Both the position numbers and the translations under genes were made by a program. Shown here in pieces: positions 1-9,279 of a stretch of DNA of 64,000 nucleotides. How positions within the stretch are numbered: position 1 is the stretch's first letter; every line of letters starts with the position of its first letter. Source of the stretch: Acidimicrobiia bacterium (lineage in GTDB: Bacteria; Actinomycetota; Acidimicrobiia; ATN3; PSLF01); the NCBI GenBank assembly GCA_040289475.1, contig PSLF01000009.1, positions 22,776-86,775 of the forward strand, in the 5' to 3' direction. The notes beneath the pieces are model-generated. The model made no database searches. It saw only the letters and a list, made by a program, of their open reading frames with translations, and was not told the origin of the DNA.

Positions 1-623
1 GTGCCTGCGGGGGGTATACCGTACAAGGCGGCCGCCTCAAGGTTTGATGTGGCCTGAAACCCGGCAATGTATGCGGCTCTTGCAGTTGTCGCTGCACTCT
101 CTGGGCTGTGGGCTCTTCTGGCCCCGAAGTCCACTAAAGCCCTACCACGGGCCGCGATGTAGCAGAGGGCAGCTTTAGAGGCCACAAGAGTTGCGTGCTG
201 GATTTTGTTTATTACGAGAGTCTCTACTATCTGGGCAATAGGGAGTGGAGCAGTGACCTCCAATACAGGCTCTTGAGCGAAGGCAACAGACCCCTCGGCC
301 ATCGCTCTCACGGAGCCGGTGAACGAGAAATCACCCAAGAACTCGAGGAACTCGGACCTGTACAAGCCCAGGCTTTTTAGGTACTCGATGTCGGATCCAC
401 AGAATCGGAGAGTTTCGAGCGACTGAAGAAGTTCTTTCAGACCACAAAAAACAATAAAGGGTCTGCTCGGGGGCAGACGGCGGCAGAATAAGCTGAACAC
501 CGCTGGCTCAAACATGTTGAGATCGAAGTAGACCGAAGCCATGTTGATCTCGTAGAGGTCTGTAAAAAGTGCCGAAGTTGTCCGGTATGGGTGGGGAGAA
601 TTCACTCTCGATCCGCCGCTCAT
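1..623 (-). CDS. pncB: Nicotinate phosphoribosyltransferase, N-terminal part (runs off the left edge)
   Basis: The reverse strand is open from an ATG at 623 to the window edge, giving about 207 residues. Near the N-terminus it reads ALFTDLYEINM, the NAPRTase opening motif, followed by a stretch typical of the family (FCGLKELLQSLETLRF, then DIEYLKSLGLY). Near the edge are DFGARRAHSPESA and AAYIAGFQATSNL, which match the conserved phosphate/PRPP-binding region of the family. The enzyme makes nicotinate mononucleotide from nicotinate and PRPP, the first step of NAD salvage, in the cytosol. The C-terminal half lies outside the window. It is divergent from guaA with 57 bp between the two starts; the ribosome-binding site is weak (gagct). 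No frameshift is visible. Confidence in the family is high; the exact start is less sure. Confidence 0.9.
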   Translation of the reverse strand, partial: MSGGSRVNSPHPYRTTSALFTDLYEINMASVYFDLNMFEPAVFSLFCRRLPPSRPFIVFCGLKELLQSLETLRFCGSDIEYLKSLGLYRSEFLEFLGDFSFTGSVRAMAEGSVAFAQEPVLEVTAPLPIAQIVETLVINKIQHATLVASKAALCYIAARGRALVDFGARRAHSPESAATTARAAYIAGFQATSNLEAAALYGIPPAG

Positions 624-680
624 GGTTAGCTCTGTACTGTAGCCAGCATTGGACATCTAATTTTGCGATAGAAGGTCGAG

Positions 681-2309
681 ATGCGCCGGCGTGATTGTGT
701 TTTGGTAGTCGATTTCGGTGCGCAGTACGCGCAGTTGATAGCAAGGCGCATTCGCGACGCCAAGGTCTACTCTGAGATCGTAGCGCCTTCGGATCTAAAA
801 CGGCGTATTGCGGCTGGGGGAGTAATAGGCCTAGTACTTTCCGGTGGCCCCAAGTCAGTGTACGCCAACGACGCTCCCCGTATCGACCTCACTGAACTGG
901 TAGGCGGTGTGCCAATGCTGGGGATTTGTTACGGCGCACAACTTATCGCAGACCAACTGGGAGGCGAGGTTCGGCGGACCGGAGTCGCAGAGTTCGGCAG
1001 AACCATGCTGAGATCCGTTTCTGGCTCTGTTCTCTTGGGAGAACTTCCCGAAGAGAACATCGTCTGGATGAGTCACAACGATGTGATCACGGCTCCTCCT
1101 GGCAACGCGGTGGTCACCGGATCCACGGACGCGAGTCCGGTCGCCGCATTCGAGGATCTTCGAAACGAGGTATACGGTGTGCAGTTTCATCCCGAGGTAG
1201 TACACACCGAACGAGGAGACGAGATTCTCAAGCGCTTTCTCTTCGAAGTTTGTGGTGCTAGCCCTTCTTACACGACGGTGTCCGTAATAGATGCTGCTGT
1301 CGAGGAAATCAGGGCGAGAGTGGGAGACGAGCGAGTTCTGTGTGGACTGTCAGGAGGTGTTGACTCCGCGGTTGCCGCAGCCCTAGTACACAAGGCGGTG
1401 GGAGACAAGTTGGTGTGCGTGTTTGTGGACCACGGGCTGCTACGCAAAGGCGAGGCAGAAGCTGTGGTGCGAACGTTTCGAGAACGAATGGGGATGAATT
1501 TGGTCGAGGTGAAGGCTGCAGACAGGTTTTTACAGCGTTTAAAAGGCGTGACGGATCCCGAGGAAAAGAGAAAGGCGATAGGCGAAACTTTCATTCGCGT
1601 ATTTGAGGAGGTAGCACGCGGAGGTCTCGGTCCAGACAGTGCCCAGCCTCGTTTAAGAGTTTCTCACGAGAGAGAACCAGCTAGTCAACAAGCATCGCTT
1701 AGTAAAGGAGAGCTAAAAGAAGTCCCGCGGTTTTTAGTGCAGGGCACTCTCTATCCCGACATAGTCGAGTCGGGGACTTCACAGTCAGCCACGATAAAGA
1801 GCCATCACAACGTGGGCGGCCTTCCCGAGACAATGGACTTTGAACTGATCGAGCCATTGAGAAATTTGTTCAAAGACGAAGTGCGGCGAATAGGCGAGGA
1901 GCTCGGTCTCTCTGAGGAGATCGTTTGGCGGCAACCTTTTCCGGGACCCGGTCTTGCCGTGAGAATCATTGGTGAGGTGTCGCCCGAGCGTCTCGAGATC
2001 TTGAGAGAGGCCGACGCCATCGTCCTTGAGGAGATCAAGCGGGCTGGCCTATATAAGGAGCTGTGGCAGAGCTTTGCCGTTCTCCCTGCCATCAAAAGCG
2101 TGGGGGTCATGGGAGACGAGCGGACCTATGCATATCCAGTGATCGTTAGGGCGGTCAAGAGTGAGGATGCAATGACCGCCGACTGGGCGCGCCTTCCTTA
2201 CGAGGTTCTAGAGCGAATCGCGACCCGCATAATCAACGAAGTCGAGGGAGTGAACCGGGTCGCTTACGACATCAGTTCCAAGCCTCCTGCGACTATCGAG
2301 TGGGAGTAA
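681..2309 (+). CDS. guaA: GMP synthase (glutamine-hydrolysing)
   Basis: Converts XMP to GMP using glutamine and ATP, the last step of guanine nucleotide synthesis. Residues 1-200 form a class I glutamine amidotransferase with the nucleophile in GICYGAQL (C83) and the FHPEV His/Glu near residue 170. Residues 205-420 are the ATP-pyrophosphatase domain with the PP-loop LSGGVDSA near 223-230, and the C-terminal dimerisation domain ends in the expected KPPATIEWE. At 542 residues it is longer than the usual 510-525. The excess is an insert at about residues 311-350, between FEEVA and [10 protein letters not shown], rich in charged and polar residues. The ATG at 681 follows a purine-rich aaggtcgag. 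The stop is 4 nt before cheW, so guaA may be transcribed with the chemosensory operon. Confidence 0.95.
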   Translation: MRRRDCVLVVDFGAQYAQLIARRIRDAKVYSEIVAPSDLKRRIAAGGVIGLVLSGGPKSVYANDAPRIDLTELVGGVPMLGICYGAQLIADQLGGEVRRTGVAEFGRTMLRSVSGSVLLGELPEENIVWMSHNDVITAPPGNAVVTGSTDASPVAAFEDLRNEVYGVQFHPEVVHTERGDEILKRFLFEVCGASPSYTTVSVIDAAVEEIRARVGDERVLCGLSGGVDSAVAAALVHKAVGDKLVCVFVDHGLLRKGEAEAVVRTFRERMGMNLVEVKAADRFLQRLKGVTDPEEKRKAIGETFIRVFEEVARGGLGPDSAQPRLRVSHEREPASQQASLSKGELKEVPRFLVQGTLYPDIVESGTSQSATIKSHHNVGGLPETMDFELIEPLRNLFKDEVRRIGEELGLSEEIVWRQPFPGPGLAVRIIGEVSPERLEILREADAIVLEEIKRAGLYKELWQSFAVLPAIKSVGVMGDERTYAYPVIVRAVKSEDAMTADWARLPYEVLERIATRIINEVEGVNRVAYDISSKPPATIEWE

Positions 2310-2313
2310 GGCT

Positions 2314-2778
2314 GTGGACCCGAAAACTGAACTCACGCGCTATGTGGTGTTTCAGATCGGAAACGATAGGTATGCGTGCCCGCTGGAGAACGTGGCCGAG
2401 ATCAGTCGCATACCAGCTGTCACGCCTGTCCCGCGCACCGATGACTTTGTTGTGGGAGTCGCCAACTTGCGTGGAAACATCGTGACGATACTGGATCTCA
2501 AGCCTTTGTTGGGCATTCCCGAAGATGAAGACAAGCCACTCTCGCAGTACAGGATGCTGATAGTAGCGCACGATAACCTAACGGCAGCTATAGTCGTCGA
2601 CCGTGTCGAGGGAGTTGTCACGATGGCCGTGTCCGATCTGGAGCCCCCCCTTCCCGGTGTTCCCGAGCAAATAAGACCGTGGATCTTGGGGCAATTCAGG
2701 CATGGGGACTCCCTTGCGGGCGCCATCGACCCCGCAATTATCGCTGGCTTGCGAGAATTGTTGGAGAAACCAGTCTGA
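2314..2778 (+). CDS. cheW: CheW-type coupling protein (first copy)
   Basis: A 154-residue single-domain CheW. It shows the family pattern: YVVFQIGNDRYACPLENVAEI at the N-terminus, then PAVTPVPRTDDFVVGVANLRG and IVTILDLKPLLGI, with a hydrophobic second half ending IIAGLRELLEKPV. CheW proteins link the CheA kinase to receptor arrays through SH3-like subdomains. The start is a GTG 4 nt after the guaA stop, so translation may be coupled to guaA. It is the first chemosensory gene of a run that continues to 9962. No receptor (MCP) gene lies in the window, so the receptor it couples to is unknown. Confidence 0.9.
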   Translation: MDPKTELTRYVVFQIGNDRYACPLENVAEISRIPAVTPVPRTDDFVVGVANLRGNIVTILDLKPLLGIPEDEDKPLSQYRMLIVAHDNLTAAIVVDRVEGVVTMAVSDLEPPLPGVPEQIRPWILGQFRHGDSLAGAIDPAIIAGLRELLEKPV

Positions 2779-2862
2779 GGGTGGAGGAACAGGCTGAGTT
2801 GACTCGGTGTCCTGTCCGAAGGGTCCGCTTATACGAGTACGGCAAAAGGCTGGGAGCAACCA

Positions 2863-5634
2863 GTGAGTAGCTGGATGCAGGACGAGTCTCTTCTGCAAAC
2901 CTTTCGTTCGGAGGTCTCCGAGCGGATCGCCTCTCTTCAGGCCGGACTACTGCAGCTCGAGGAGACTCCCGACAATCCCGACGTCATGAATGCGATCTTC
3001 AGGGACGCTCACACCATCAAAGGCTCCGCCAAAATGATGGGCTTCGTGGCAATAAAAGAGCTTGCACACCGAATGGAAGACGTCTTGGGGGATGTAAAGG
3101 ATGGCCGTCTGGCGCTGGGACCAAGTCTCGCTGATATTTTGCTCCACTCCTCCGACCAGATCGTTGCATTGCTGGACTCGCTGGATCGCCCCGACGAGAT
3201 TCCCAACGCAGCGCGTGCATTGATCCGAGCACTTGAGGAAGCGCGGATCAGAGGAGGATCGGCGAGAAACACGCAGCGGTTAGGGGAAGCGAGGGAAGCC
3301 AAGTCCGAAAGAGCTGCCCAGGTCGCTCGGGAGCAAGGAGAGGAGAACGCCCAGCTTGCTTCGGCTTCTGCTGAACTGTCGGGCGGACGTAGTAGAGAAA
3401 ACATGCCACCAGAAACGCACGCCGACCTTTCTCCAGAATCGATCGAAATCCAAACTGCCGATCGTGCCGCTGCAGGAGGGCAGGCGGATCGGTCTCGTGA
3501 TGAGAAAATACATCCTCGCAATTCTGAGCAGGCGAAGCGGCCCTGGCAGCAGAGAGGGGGTCGAGAGGGAGATGAGGGCGCAGCTAAAGGAGAACCCCGA
3601 AGGTCAGGGAGCGACCAGACCGAGTCATCCAGTCCTAGAGCCCCTTCTTCGCTCGGAGAAACTCTTGGAGCGGCTCGCATCGCAAAAAAGATCCATGTGA
3701 GGGCTCGGCAGCTCAAGGGATCAACAGACTCTGCAATTGCGGGGCCCTCTCCGTCGAACGAAGCAGCTATGCACGAGTCGCCTCCAGCAAAAGCCGGAGC
3801 AGAAGCTGGGGTTTCGGTGAGGTCGGAGACTTTCGTAAATCCGATTGGCCAGAGTATACGTATCGAGGCATCGAAGGTGTATGAGCTCATCGATCAGGCG
3901 GGAGAGGCTGTAATAGGAGAGGTCAGGATCGAAGAGCTCGCCAGACGTCTTTCCGATTTCATGCGAGATCTCGAAGCGCGAATGCGGCGATTCAGGCACA
4001 AGCAGGATTCGAACGCTTTTCTGTCGGCTCTGGAGGAAGTGCGCCAGAAGGTCGGATCGATAAGCTCACAGCTGATAGAAACCGTTCTCTCTCAGACCCG
4101 CAGCCTCGATCGCCTCCAAGAGCAGGCTATGGGACTCGCCATGCTTCCCACCGCGTCGATCTTCGCTCCCTTCCCTCGCCTTGTGCGAAACCTCTCACGG
4201 GAGTTGAGCAAAGAGGTGGAGCTTGAGCTCGATGGTGGAGGGACCGAGCTGGACAAGCAAGTTCTGGAACAGATCGTCGATCCGATAAGACACCTTCTTA
4301 TCAACGCTGTGGATCACGGAATCGAGCGGCCCGAGGAGCGCCTCAAGGCAGGTAAACCTCGCAAGGGGACTGTCCGAGTCGCCGCTCGCCAACGAGGGCG
4401 CCAAGTCGTTATAGAAGTTAGTGACGACGGAAGGGGTATCGATCCTGCTCGAGTGAGAGAAGCCGCCCTAAAGAAGGGTTTAATTCTTGACGCTGACGAG
4501 CTATCAGAGTCAGAGAGCCTCTCGCTTTTGTTTCGTCCGGGATTTTCAACGGCCGGGTGGGTCACGGATACCTCCGGCCGGGGCGTGGGGCTCGACGTCG
4601 TAAAAGAGGCTGTAGACCGCTTAAAAGGAACGGTCGAGGTTTACTCGAAGGTAGGAGAAGGAACGACCTTCTCCATCACTCTCCCCATCACTCTTGCGAT
4701 AGTGGACGTACTATTGGTCGACCTAGGAGGCCAGGACTTCGCTATTCCCGTTGCCTCGGTAGATGAAGTGTTATCGCCCCAAGATCAAGAGGTAAAAGAG
4801 GTAGCTGGGACAACCTGCGTCGTATGGAGAGGTCGCTCGGTAGCGCTTTTCGATTTGCACTCGATTCTAGGGGTGCCAGGCTACAACGAATCGAGCTCGC
4901 CTCAGAGCCGCTCCGAGGCTGGAAACGCGGCTTACATATCGCATCCCAATAATCTCTCGGGCTCTGGAGATCCTACCGATGAAAGCGGCGGTGCCGGCCC
5001 GGCCCTGATTCTCAGCAGTGGGACTCGCAGGATTGCTGCACGGGTGGACGCTCTGATAGGTCAGCAGGAGGTTGTCATCAAAGGTGTGGGTTCTTTCTTA
5101 CCGAGAATCCGGCACATCGCCGGGGCTTCGATTTTGGGCGACGGGCGCGTCGTACTCGTACTGGATCCAAACGAGTTGATAGATACGGCACGGCGTCCAG
5201 GCGGATTCGGAGTAACTAGCCCCAGACGGAGAAAGCTGATCTCTAAGACTGGCGCAGCTCCCCGTCGAAAACTGTTGGTCGTCGACGACTCACTCGCTAT
5301 ACGAGAAATGCTGCGTTCGATTTTCGAGGCTGCCGGCTACGACGTCGAAATTGCAATTGACGGACAAGATGCACTTGGAATCTTGCAGACATCCAAGGTG
5401 GACGGGGTGGTGACCGACGTAGAGATGCCTCGCCTGGACGGATTTTCTTTGTGCGAAGCAATAAGAGCTAGACCCGACACCTCCGAGTTGCCGGTGATCA
5501 TGGTTACTGGGCTCGAGAAAGAAGAAGACAAGAGGCGGGGTCTAGAAGTAGGCGCCAATGCATATATCGTCAAGTCCGCTTTTGACCAAAGCGCTCTCTT
5601 GGATGCGGTGAGAAGCCTTGTCGGATCGGCTTGA
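2863..5634 (+). CDS. cheA: Hybrid chemosensory histidine kinase CheA with C-terminal receiver
   Basis: A 923-residue kinase. The Hpt (P1) domain covers residues 5-110, with the phosphorylatable histidine H50 in AHTIKGSAKMMG. Residues 110-330 are a long, polar, low-complexity linker with no recognisable P2 domain. The dimerisation domain follows at about 345-425, then the HATPase with N-box HLLINAVDHGIE (476-487), DDGRGID and GRGVGLDVV (572). A CheW-like P5 domain covers about 625-790. A full receiver domain ends the protein (801-920) with VVDDS, phospho-acceptor D852 in TDVEMP and a conserved Lys in IVKSA. The CheA-REC layout recalls FrzE of Myxococcus rather than E. coli CheA. The start is GTG; cheB overlaps its last 17 nt. 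It presumably phosphorylates its own receiver, CheB and the REC-GAF protein downstream. Confidence 0.92.
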   Translation: MSSWMQDESLLQTFRSEVSERIASLQAGLLQLEETPDNPDVMNAIFRDAHTIKGSAKMMGFVAIKELAHRMEDVLGDVKDGRLALGPSLADILLHSSDQIVALLDSLDRPDEIPNAARALIRALEEARIRGGSARNTQRLGEAREAKSERAAQVAREQGEENAQLASASAELSGGRSRENMPPETHADLSPESIEIQTADRAAAGGQADRSRDEKIHPRNSEQAKRPWQQRGGREGDEGAAKGEPRRSGSDQTESSSPRAPSSLGETLGAARIAKKIHVRARQLKGSTDSAIAGPSPSNEAAMHESPPAKAGAEAGVSVRSETFVNPIGQSIRIEASKVYELIDQAGEAVIGEVRIEELARRLSDFMRDLEARMRRFRHKQDSNAFLSALEEVRQKVGSISSQLIETVLSQTRSLDRLQEQAMGLAMLPTASIFAPFPRLVRNLSRELSKEVELELDGGGTELDKQVLEQIVDPIRHLLINAVDHGIERPEERLKAGKPRKGTVRVAARQRGRQVVIEVSDDGRGIDPARVREAALKKGLILDADELSESESLSLLFRPGFSTAGWVTDTSGRGVGLDVVKEAVDRLKGTVEVYSKVGEGTTFSITLPITLAIVDVLLVDLGGQDFAIPVASVDEVLSPQDQEVKEVAGTTCVVWRGRSVALFDLHSILGVPGYNESSSPQSRSEAGNAAYISHPNNLSGSGDPTDESGGAGPALILSSGTRRIAARVDALIGQQEVVIKGVGSFLPRIRHIAGASILGDGRVVLVLDPNELIDTARRPGGFGVTSPRRRKLISKTGAAPRRKLLVVDDSLAIREMLRSIFEAAGYDVEIAIDGQDALGILQTSKVDGVVTDVEMPRLDGFSLCEAIRARPDTSELPVIMVTGLEKEEDKRRGLEVGANAYIVKSAFDQSALLDAVRSLVGSA

Positions 5635-6736
5635 CGAGCTAGAGAGAGCTGCAAATCGCATTCGCGTCCTGGTGTGCGAAGACTCGAAGACCGATCGCGA
5701 GGTTTTGGTTCGCCTCCTAATCCACAACGAAGGAATAGAGGTTGTGGCGGTGGCTGAGAGGGGAGAGGACGTCATACCTTACCTTGAACGTTTCGATCCT
5801 GACATAGTCACTCTCGACATCAACCTTCCAGGTAAATCGGGCATCGAGGTAATCGATGAGGTCATGGCCAAACACCCCATCCCCATCCTCGTTATATCCG
5901 GTCAAGCTGGAGATCCTAGTGTCGCAATGGAGGCACTTGCCGCAGGAGCCGTGGAGATTATTGCAAAGCCCGAAATTGACTCAGATGATGGCTTCGAGGC
6001 CCAAGCAGTGCGGCTCGGGGATCTTTTGCGAACCCTCTCGAAGGTGAAAGTTATCAGGCATCTCAGGGCGCGCCTTGGCGGTTTTGGAAAGTACTCGGCC
6101 ATCGAAAAAGCCCGCGTAGAAGCTATAGAACCGGCTGTTGCTTCGCCGAAAAAGATCGTAGGGCTTGCGGCATCGACCGGTGGTCCCCAGGCGCTCAAAG
6201 CTGTCCTGGCGGAACTGGGACCCGATTTTCCTGCGCCGGTCCTCGTCGTCCAGCACATTGCAAAGGGGTTTACCGGTGGGTTCGTGGAGTGGCTGCAAAC
6301 TGCAACTAGTCCCGAGGTCCGGTTAGCCCAAGACGGGGAGCCTCTTCGGGCCGGCGTGGTCTATGTTGGACCCGAGGATTATCACATGATCGTGCGAGGC
6401 GGCACGGTGATCCTGAAGCCCCCCGATCCCAAAGACAAGCACTGTCCCTCTGCGGACAAGTTATTCGCTAGCATGGCATCAGAGGTTGGAAGCGGAGCGG
6501 TGTGCGTGATACTTACGGGGATGGGAAACGACGGAGCGTCAGGTGCAATGCAGGCCAAGGCGAAGGGTGCTTTGGTGATCGTACAGGACGAGCTATCCAG
6601 CGTCGTCTACGGGATGCCCAGGGCAGCTTTGGAGTCGGGAGCGGCAACCTATGTCGTCTCATTGGGGCGCATGGCGGACGCGATAAGAGCAGCCGTAAGT
6701 ACCGATACAGAGCAAGCTTTACCGGAGAGCAGGTGA
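5618..6736 (+). CDS. cheB: Chemoreceptor glutamate methylesterase/deamidase CheB
   Basis: A 372-residue response-regulator methylesterase. The receiver domain (14-140) has the acidic pair E21/D22, phospho-acceptor D67 in TLDINLP and the lysine of IAKPEI. The esterase domain (178-365) carries the catalytic triad S186 (AASTGGP), H213 (VVQHIAKG) and D305 (GMGNDGASG). It demethylates receptor glutamates to reset adaptation, opposing CheR encoded two genes on. The TTG start at 5618 lies inside the end of cheA (17-nt overlap), which implies translational coupling. The presence of both CheB and CheR means the pathway should act on a methyl-accepting receptor encoded elsewhere. Confidence 0.93.
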   Translation: MSDRLDELERAANRIRVLVCEDSKTDREVLVRLLIHNEGIEVVAVAERGEDVIPYLERFDPDIVTLDINLPGKSGIEVIDEVMAKHPIPILVISGQAGDPSVAMEALAAGAVEIIAKPEIDSDDGFEAQAVRLGDLLRTLSKVKVIRHLRARLGGFGKYSAIEKARVEAIEPAVASPKKIVGLAASTGGPQALKAVLAELGPDFPAPVLVVQHIAKGFTGGFVEWLQTATSPEVRLAQDGEPLRAGVVYVGPEDYHMIVRGGTVILKPPDPKDKHCPSADKLFASMASEVGSGAVCVILTGMGNDGASGAMQAKAKGALVIVQDELSSVVYGMPRAALESGAATYVVSLGRMADAIRAAVSTDTEQALPESR

Positions 6737-6761
6737 GAATGCTCAAGAGAGGGAGGAACCC

Positions 6762-7733
6762 TTGGGCAAGGCCAAGATTTTAGTGGCAGACGACTCGGCT
6801 ACGCTGCAAAAGGTTGTCAAGGCAGTGTTGAGCCAGCAGGGATACGACGTCGTCCTGGCTGATGATGGCTTAGAAGCAATACGCAAGTTCTACCAAGAGC
6901 GCCCCGACGCCGTAATCTGCGACATTCTGATGCCGAAGATGAACGGCTACCTCGTGTGTCGCCTCCTCAAGGAGGACTGGTCTGCTGAGTCTGTCCCCTT
7001 TATCATGCTCACCTCCCAGGACGCTCCATCCGACCGTTACCGGGGCCTGAAAACTGGAGCAGATGCATACCTTTCCAAGGATTTCGACGCGTCCATGCTA
7101 CTAAAGGCCGTGGACGAAGCCCTTGCCTCGGTGGCCGATCGAGAAAAAACACCGCTGGCTGACGAGGAAAGAGCTGAGATGTCCGACGCCGAGATCCTGG
7201 CCCGGGTCGGGGACATGCTGGATCGTAAACTTTACGAGGCTACTCTTATCGGAGAGGTCAACAAGCTGGCCGCTGTGTCCAGTGACTACGGTGATTTGGT
7301 CGCCAACCTACTGTCATTGATTGGATCATTTATCGAGTTTTCGATGGCAGCTATTGCTCTTATCGGTGAAGAAAGTGTCGGAGTCGCCGTAGCAGAGCCG
7401 GCTACCTACGAAGACTTCCAAGAAGTTGTCGCCCACATCGTAGACAATATGAACGCGTATGGTGACAAGGCCCTGGCACCCGAAGATGTGAACGTCTGGG
7501 CCATTGATCCCGATCAAAATCTCGGTAAGGCCGAGGAGCCAATTCACCCTCTATCGACTTTCGTGTGTATGCCGCTGAGGACACAGGACTCGATTGTCGC
7601 TCTGCTTGCTATCTGCTCTAAGCGAGCCAATGCATTTGGCGAGAAAGATCTTTCGACCCTGAGGCTTATAGAGCCTGCGGTAGCAGTGGTCGTGGACAAC
7701 GGAAGGCTGTACGACCAGGCACGGCTAGGCTGA
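6762..7733 (+). CDS. Response regulator with receiver and GAF-like domains
   Basis: A 323-residue protein. Residues 1-125 are a canonical receiver: VADDSATLQKVVKAVL, phospho-acceptor D54 in VICDILMPKMNG, the T/S site in IMLTSQD and a lysine in YLSKDFD. A charged linker (125-165) follows. Residues 170-318 look like a GAF domain, with helices around EVNKLAAVSSDYGDLV, a central sheet, and the typical end (LSTLRLIEPAVAVVVDNGRLY). No HTH or enzyme output is visible. It sits between cheB and cheR behind a good ribosome-binding site (gggagg) and a TTG start. It is probably a phosphorylation target of the CheA hybrid and could be the output protein, taking the place of a CheY. That role is inference; the GAF call is by pattern only. 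Confidence 0.8.
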   Translation: MGKAKILVADDSATLQKVVKAVLSQQGYDVVLADDGLEAIRKFYQERPDAVICDILMPKMNGYLVCRLLKEDWSAESVPFIMLTSQDAPSDRYRGLKTGADAYLSKDFDASMLLKAVDEALASVADREKTPLADEERAEMSDAEILARVGDMLDRKLYEATLIGEVNKLAAVSSDYGDLVANLLSLIGSFIEFSMAAIALIGEESVGVAVAEPATYEDFQEVVAHIVDNMNAYGDKALAPEDVNVWAIDPDQNLGKAEEPIHPLSTFVCMPLRTQDSIVALLAICSKRANAFGEKDLSTLRLIEPAVAVVVDNGRLYDQARLG

Positions 7734-7752
7734 AGAGCGAACCGAGTACGGG

Positions 7753-9279
7753 GTGGCAGGCGATTCATTCGAATTTCTGGACGACAAAGTATTCAAAAGG
7801 ATCGGCGATTTAATCGAGCACGCAACGGGGATCAGCTTCGATGAGAAGAAGCGTGAGATCCTCCGGCTTCACTTGAAAGAGCGGGCGATCGCTACCGGTT
7901 GTTCGAGCTTCTCTGACTACCTTGCGCTCCTTGAATCTCCTTCTGGTGCCAAGGAGATGGAGGAGTTGTCCAACAGAATCGTTGTACACCAGACAGAGTT
8001 TTTCCGGAACCGTCCGCAGTTTGAGGCGTTGGAAAAGCTCGTACTTCCCGAGTTGCTTGCCGAGGCAGCAGGGACTGGACGCACGCTTAAAGTGTGGTCT
8101 GCGGGTTGCTCTTCCGGAGAGGAGCCATACTCAATTGCGATGGTTGTGGCCAAGGTCTTAGGTTCGGGGTTAGGAGCTTGGAACGTGGAGATAGTGGGCA
8201 CCGATATCTCCGGACCGATCCTGTCTAGGGCGATACAGGCTCGATATCCTGCCAAGGCGGCTCGTACGGTTCCCGAACCGTACAAGTCTTTGTATCTTCG
8301 GGAAACATCCGATGGCGGTTTCGAAGTCGCCGAGGAGATAAAAGCTCTCGTTTCTTTCAAGGTTCACAATCTCGTAAAAGAGGAGCCGCCTGCCGAAGTA
8401 CTGCCCGGGGCCCAGCTGGTGTTCTGTCGCAACGTGACCATCTACTTCTCACAAGGATCGCTGCTGCGTGCCATATCCAACATGGAGGCCGCACTGAGAC
8501 CGGGTGGCTACCTCTTCTTGGGACATTCCGAGAGCCTTCTTGGGGTAGACCACTGCTTTGAACTAGTGGATTTAGCGGCGACGTTTGCCTATCGCAAGCC
8601 TAAGAGCCCTCAAGCCGTCCCACAAGCACTACAGCGTGCCATAAAGCGAACAAGGGAGAGCGGAGCTGGGGCGCAGCAAGAGAGCGCAGGGAGGCCTCCA
8701 CCTAGCGGTATCAGGCCGGGGATGTCGCGTTCTGCCGCCCCACCTCTACATCCGATGCGTGGGAGCGATGAGCTAGCCGAGGTCGGCTTGAGCACGCCCG
8801 TAGGTCAGGAGTTCAACTCTGAAAGGCATGTATCCTCTCTGAGGAGCGAAGATGAGGCTCGAGTAAAGGAAGTCGTTGCTGCTGTTCAGGGACGGTTGGA
8901 AAAGGGAGATCCGAGAGGAGCGCTGTCTCTCGTAGAAAAAGAAATCGCCCGCACTCCTACCAACGCGGCTCTTCATTTCTTACACGGCTCCGCCTTGCAC
9001 GTTCTCGGAGAAGATGGCGCAGCAGCTGCGGCATTTGGGAAGTCCATATACTGCGACGCTCGTTTTTCTCTGGCGTACTTTTACAGGGCTATCTTGCATG
9101 AAGACCAGGGGAACCTCAAAGCCGCGACCCGGGACTATGCTGCTGCCATGCGGCTTTTGGAGGCCGACTCGCCCGGAAAATGGGATCCGTACTTAGAGGC
9201 AATGGATCACTCTCAACTTGTAGAGGTGTGTCGTCAGAAGCTAGTCAAACTGGCTAGAGTTTCGGAAGAAGTGAGATGA
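7753..9279 (+). CDS. cheR: Chemoreceptor methyltransferase CheR with C-terminal TPR region
   Basis: A 508-residue protein, about twice the length of plain CheR. Residues 5-70 match the CheR N-terminal helical domain. Residues 75-280 are the SAM methyltransferase, with VWSAGCSSGEEPYSIAMV near 115 (SAM loop) and VFCRNVTIYFSQ. A Pro/Ser/Arg-rich linker spans about 285-370. Residues 375-490 contain TPR-like helices (ALSLVEKEIARTPTNAALHFLHGSALHVLG and the following pair). CheR-TPR proteins occur in alternative-function and Frz-like chemosensory systems. It methylates receptor glutamates from S-adenosylmethionine. The GTG start lies 19 nt after the upstream stop; the downstream cheW overlaps by 4 nt (ATGA). 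Confidence 0.9.
   Translation: MAGDSFEFLDDKVFKRIGDLIEHATGISFDEKKREILRLHLKERAIATGCSSFSDYLALLESPSGAKEMEELSNRIVVHQTEFFRNRPQFEALEKLVLPELLAEAAGTGRTLKVWSAGCSSGEEPYSIAMVVAKVLGSGLGAWNVEIVGTDISGPILSRAIQARYPAKAARTVPEPYKSLYLRETSDGGFEVAEEIKALVSFKVHNLVKEEPPAEVLPGAQLVFCRNVTIYFSQGSLLRAISNMEAALRPGGYLFLGHSESLLGVDHCFELVDLAATFAYRKPKSPQAVPQALQRAIKRTRESGAGAQQESAGRPPPSGIRPGMSRSAAPPLHPMRGSDELAEVGLSTPVGQEFNSERHVSSLRSEDEARVKEVVAAVQGRLEKGDPRGALSLVEKEIARTPTNAALHFLHGSALHVLGEDGAAAAAFGKSIYCDARFSLAYFYRAILHEDQGNLKAATRDYAAAMRLLEADSPGKWDPYLEAMDHSQLVEVCRQKLVKLARVSEEVR

Noticed and set aside
195..380. Plus-strand frame of 61 residues
   Set aside because: It lies wholly on the opposite strand of pncB, whose protein is clearly conserved; composition is that of a shadow frame.
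508..744. Minus-strand frame of 78 residues
   Set aside because: It overlaps both the pncB start and the guaA start in another frame and has no recognisable motif.
3009..3890. Long minus-strand frame of 293 residues inside cheA
   Set aside because: It mirrors the low-complexity linker of CheA; the Ser/Ala/Pro-rich translation is the reverse of a charged region and carries no motif.
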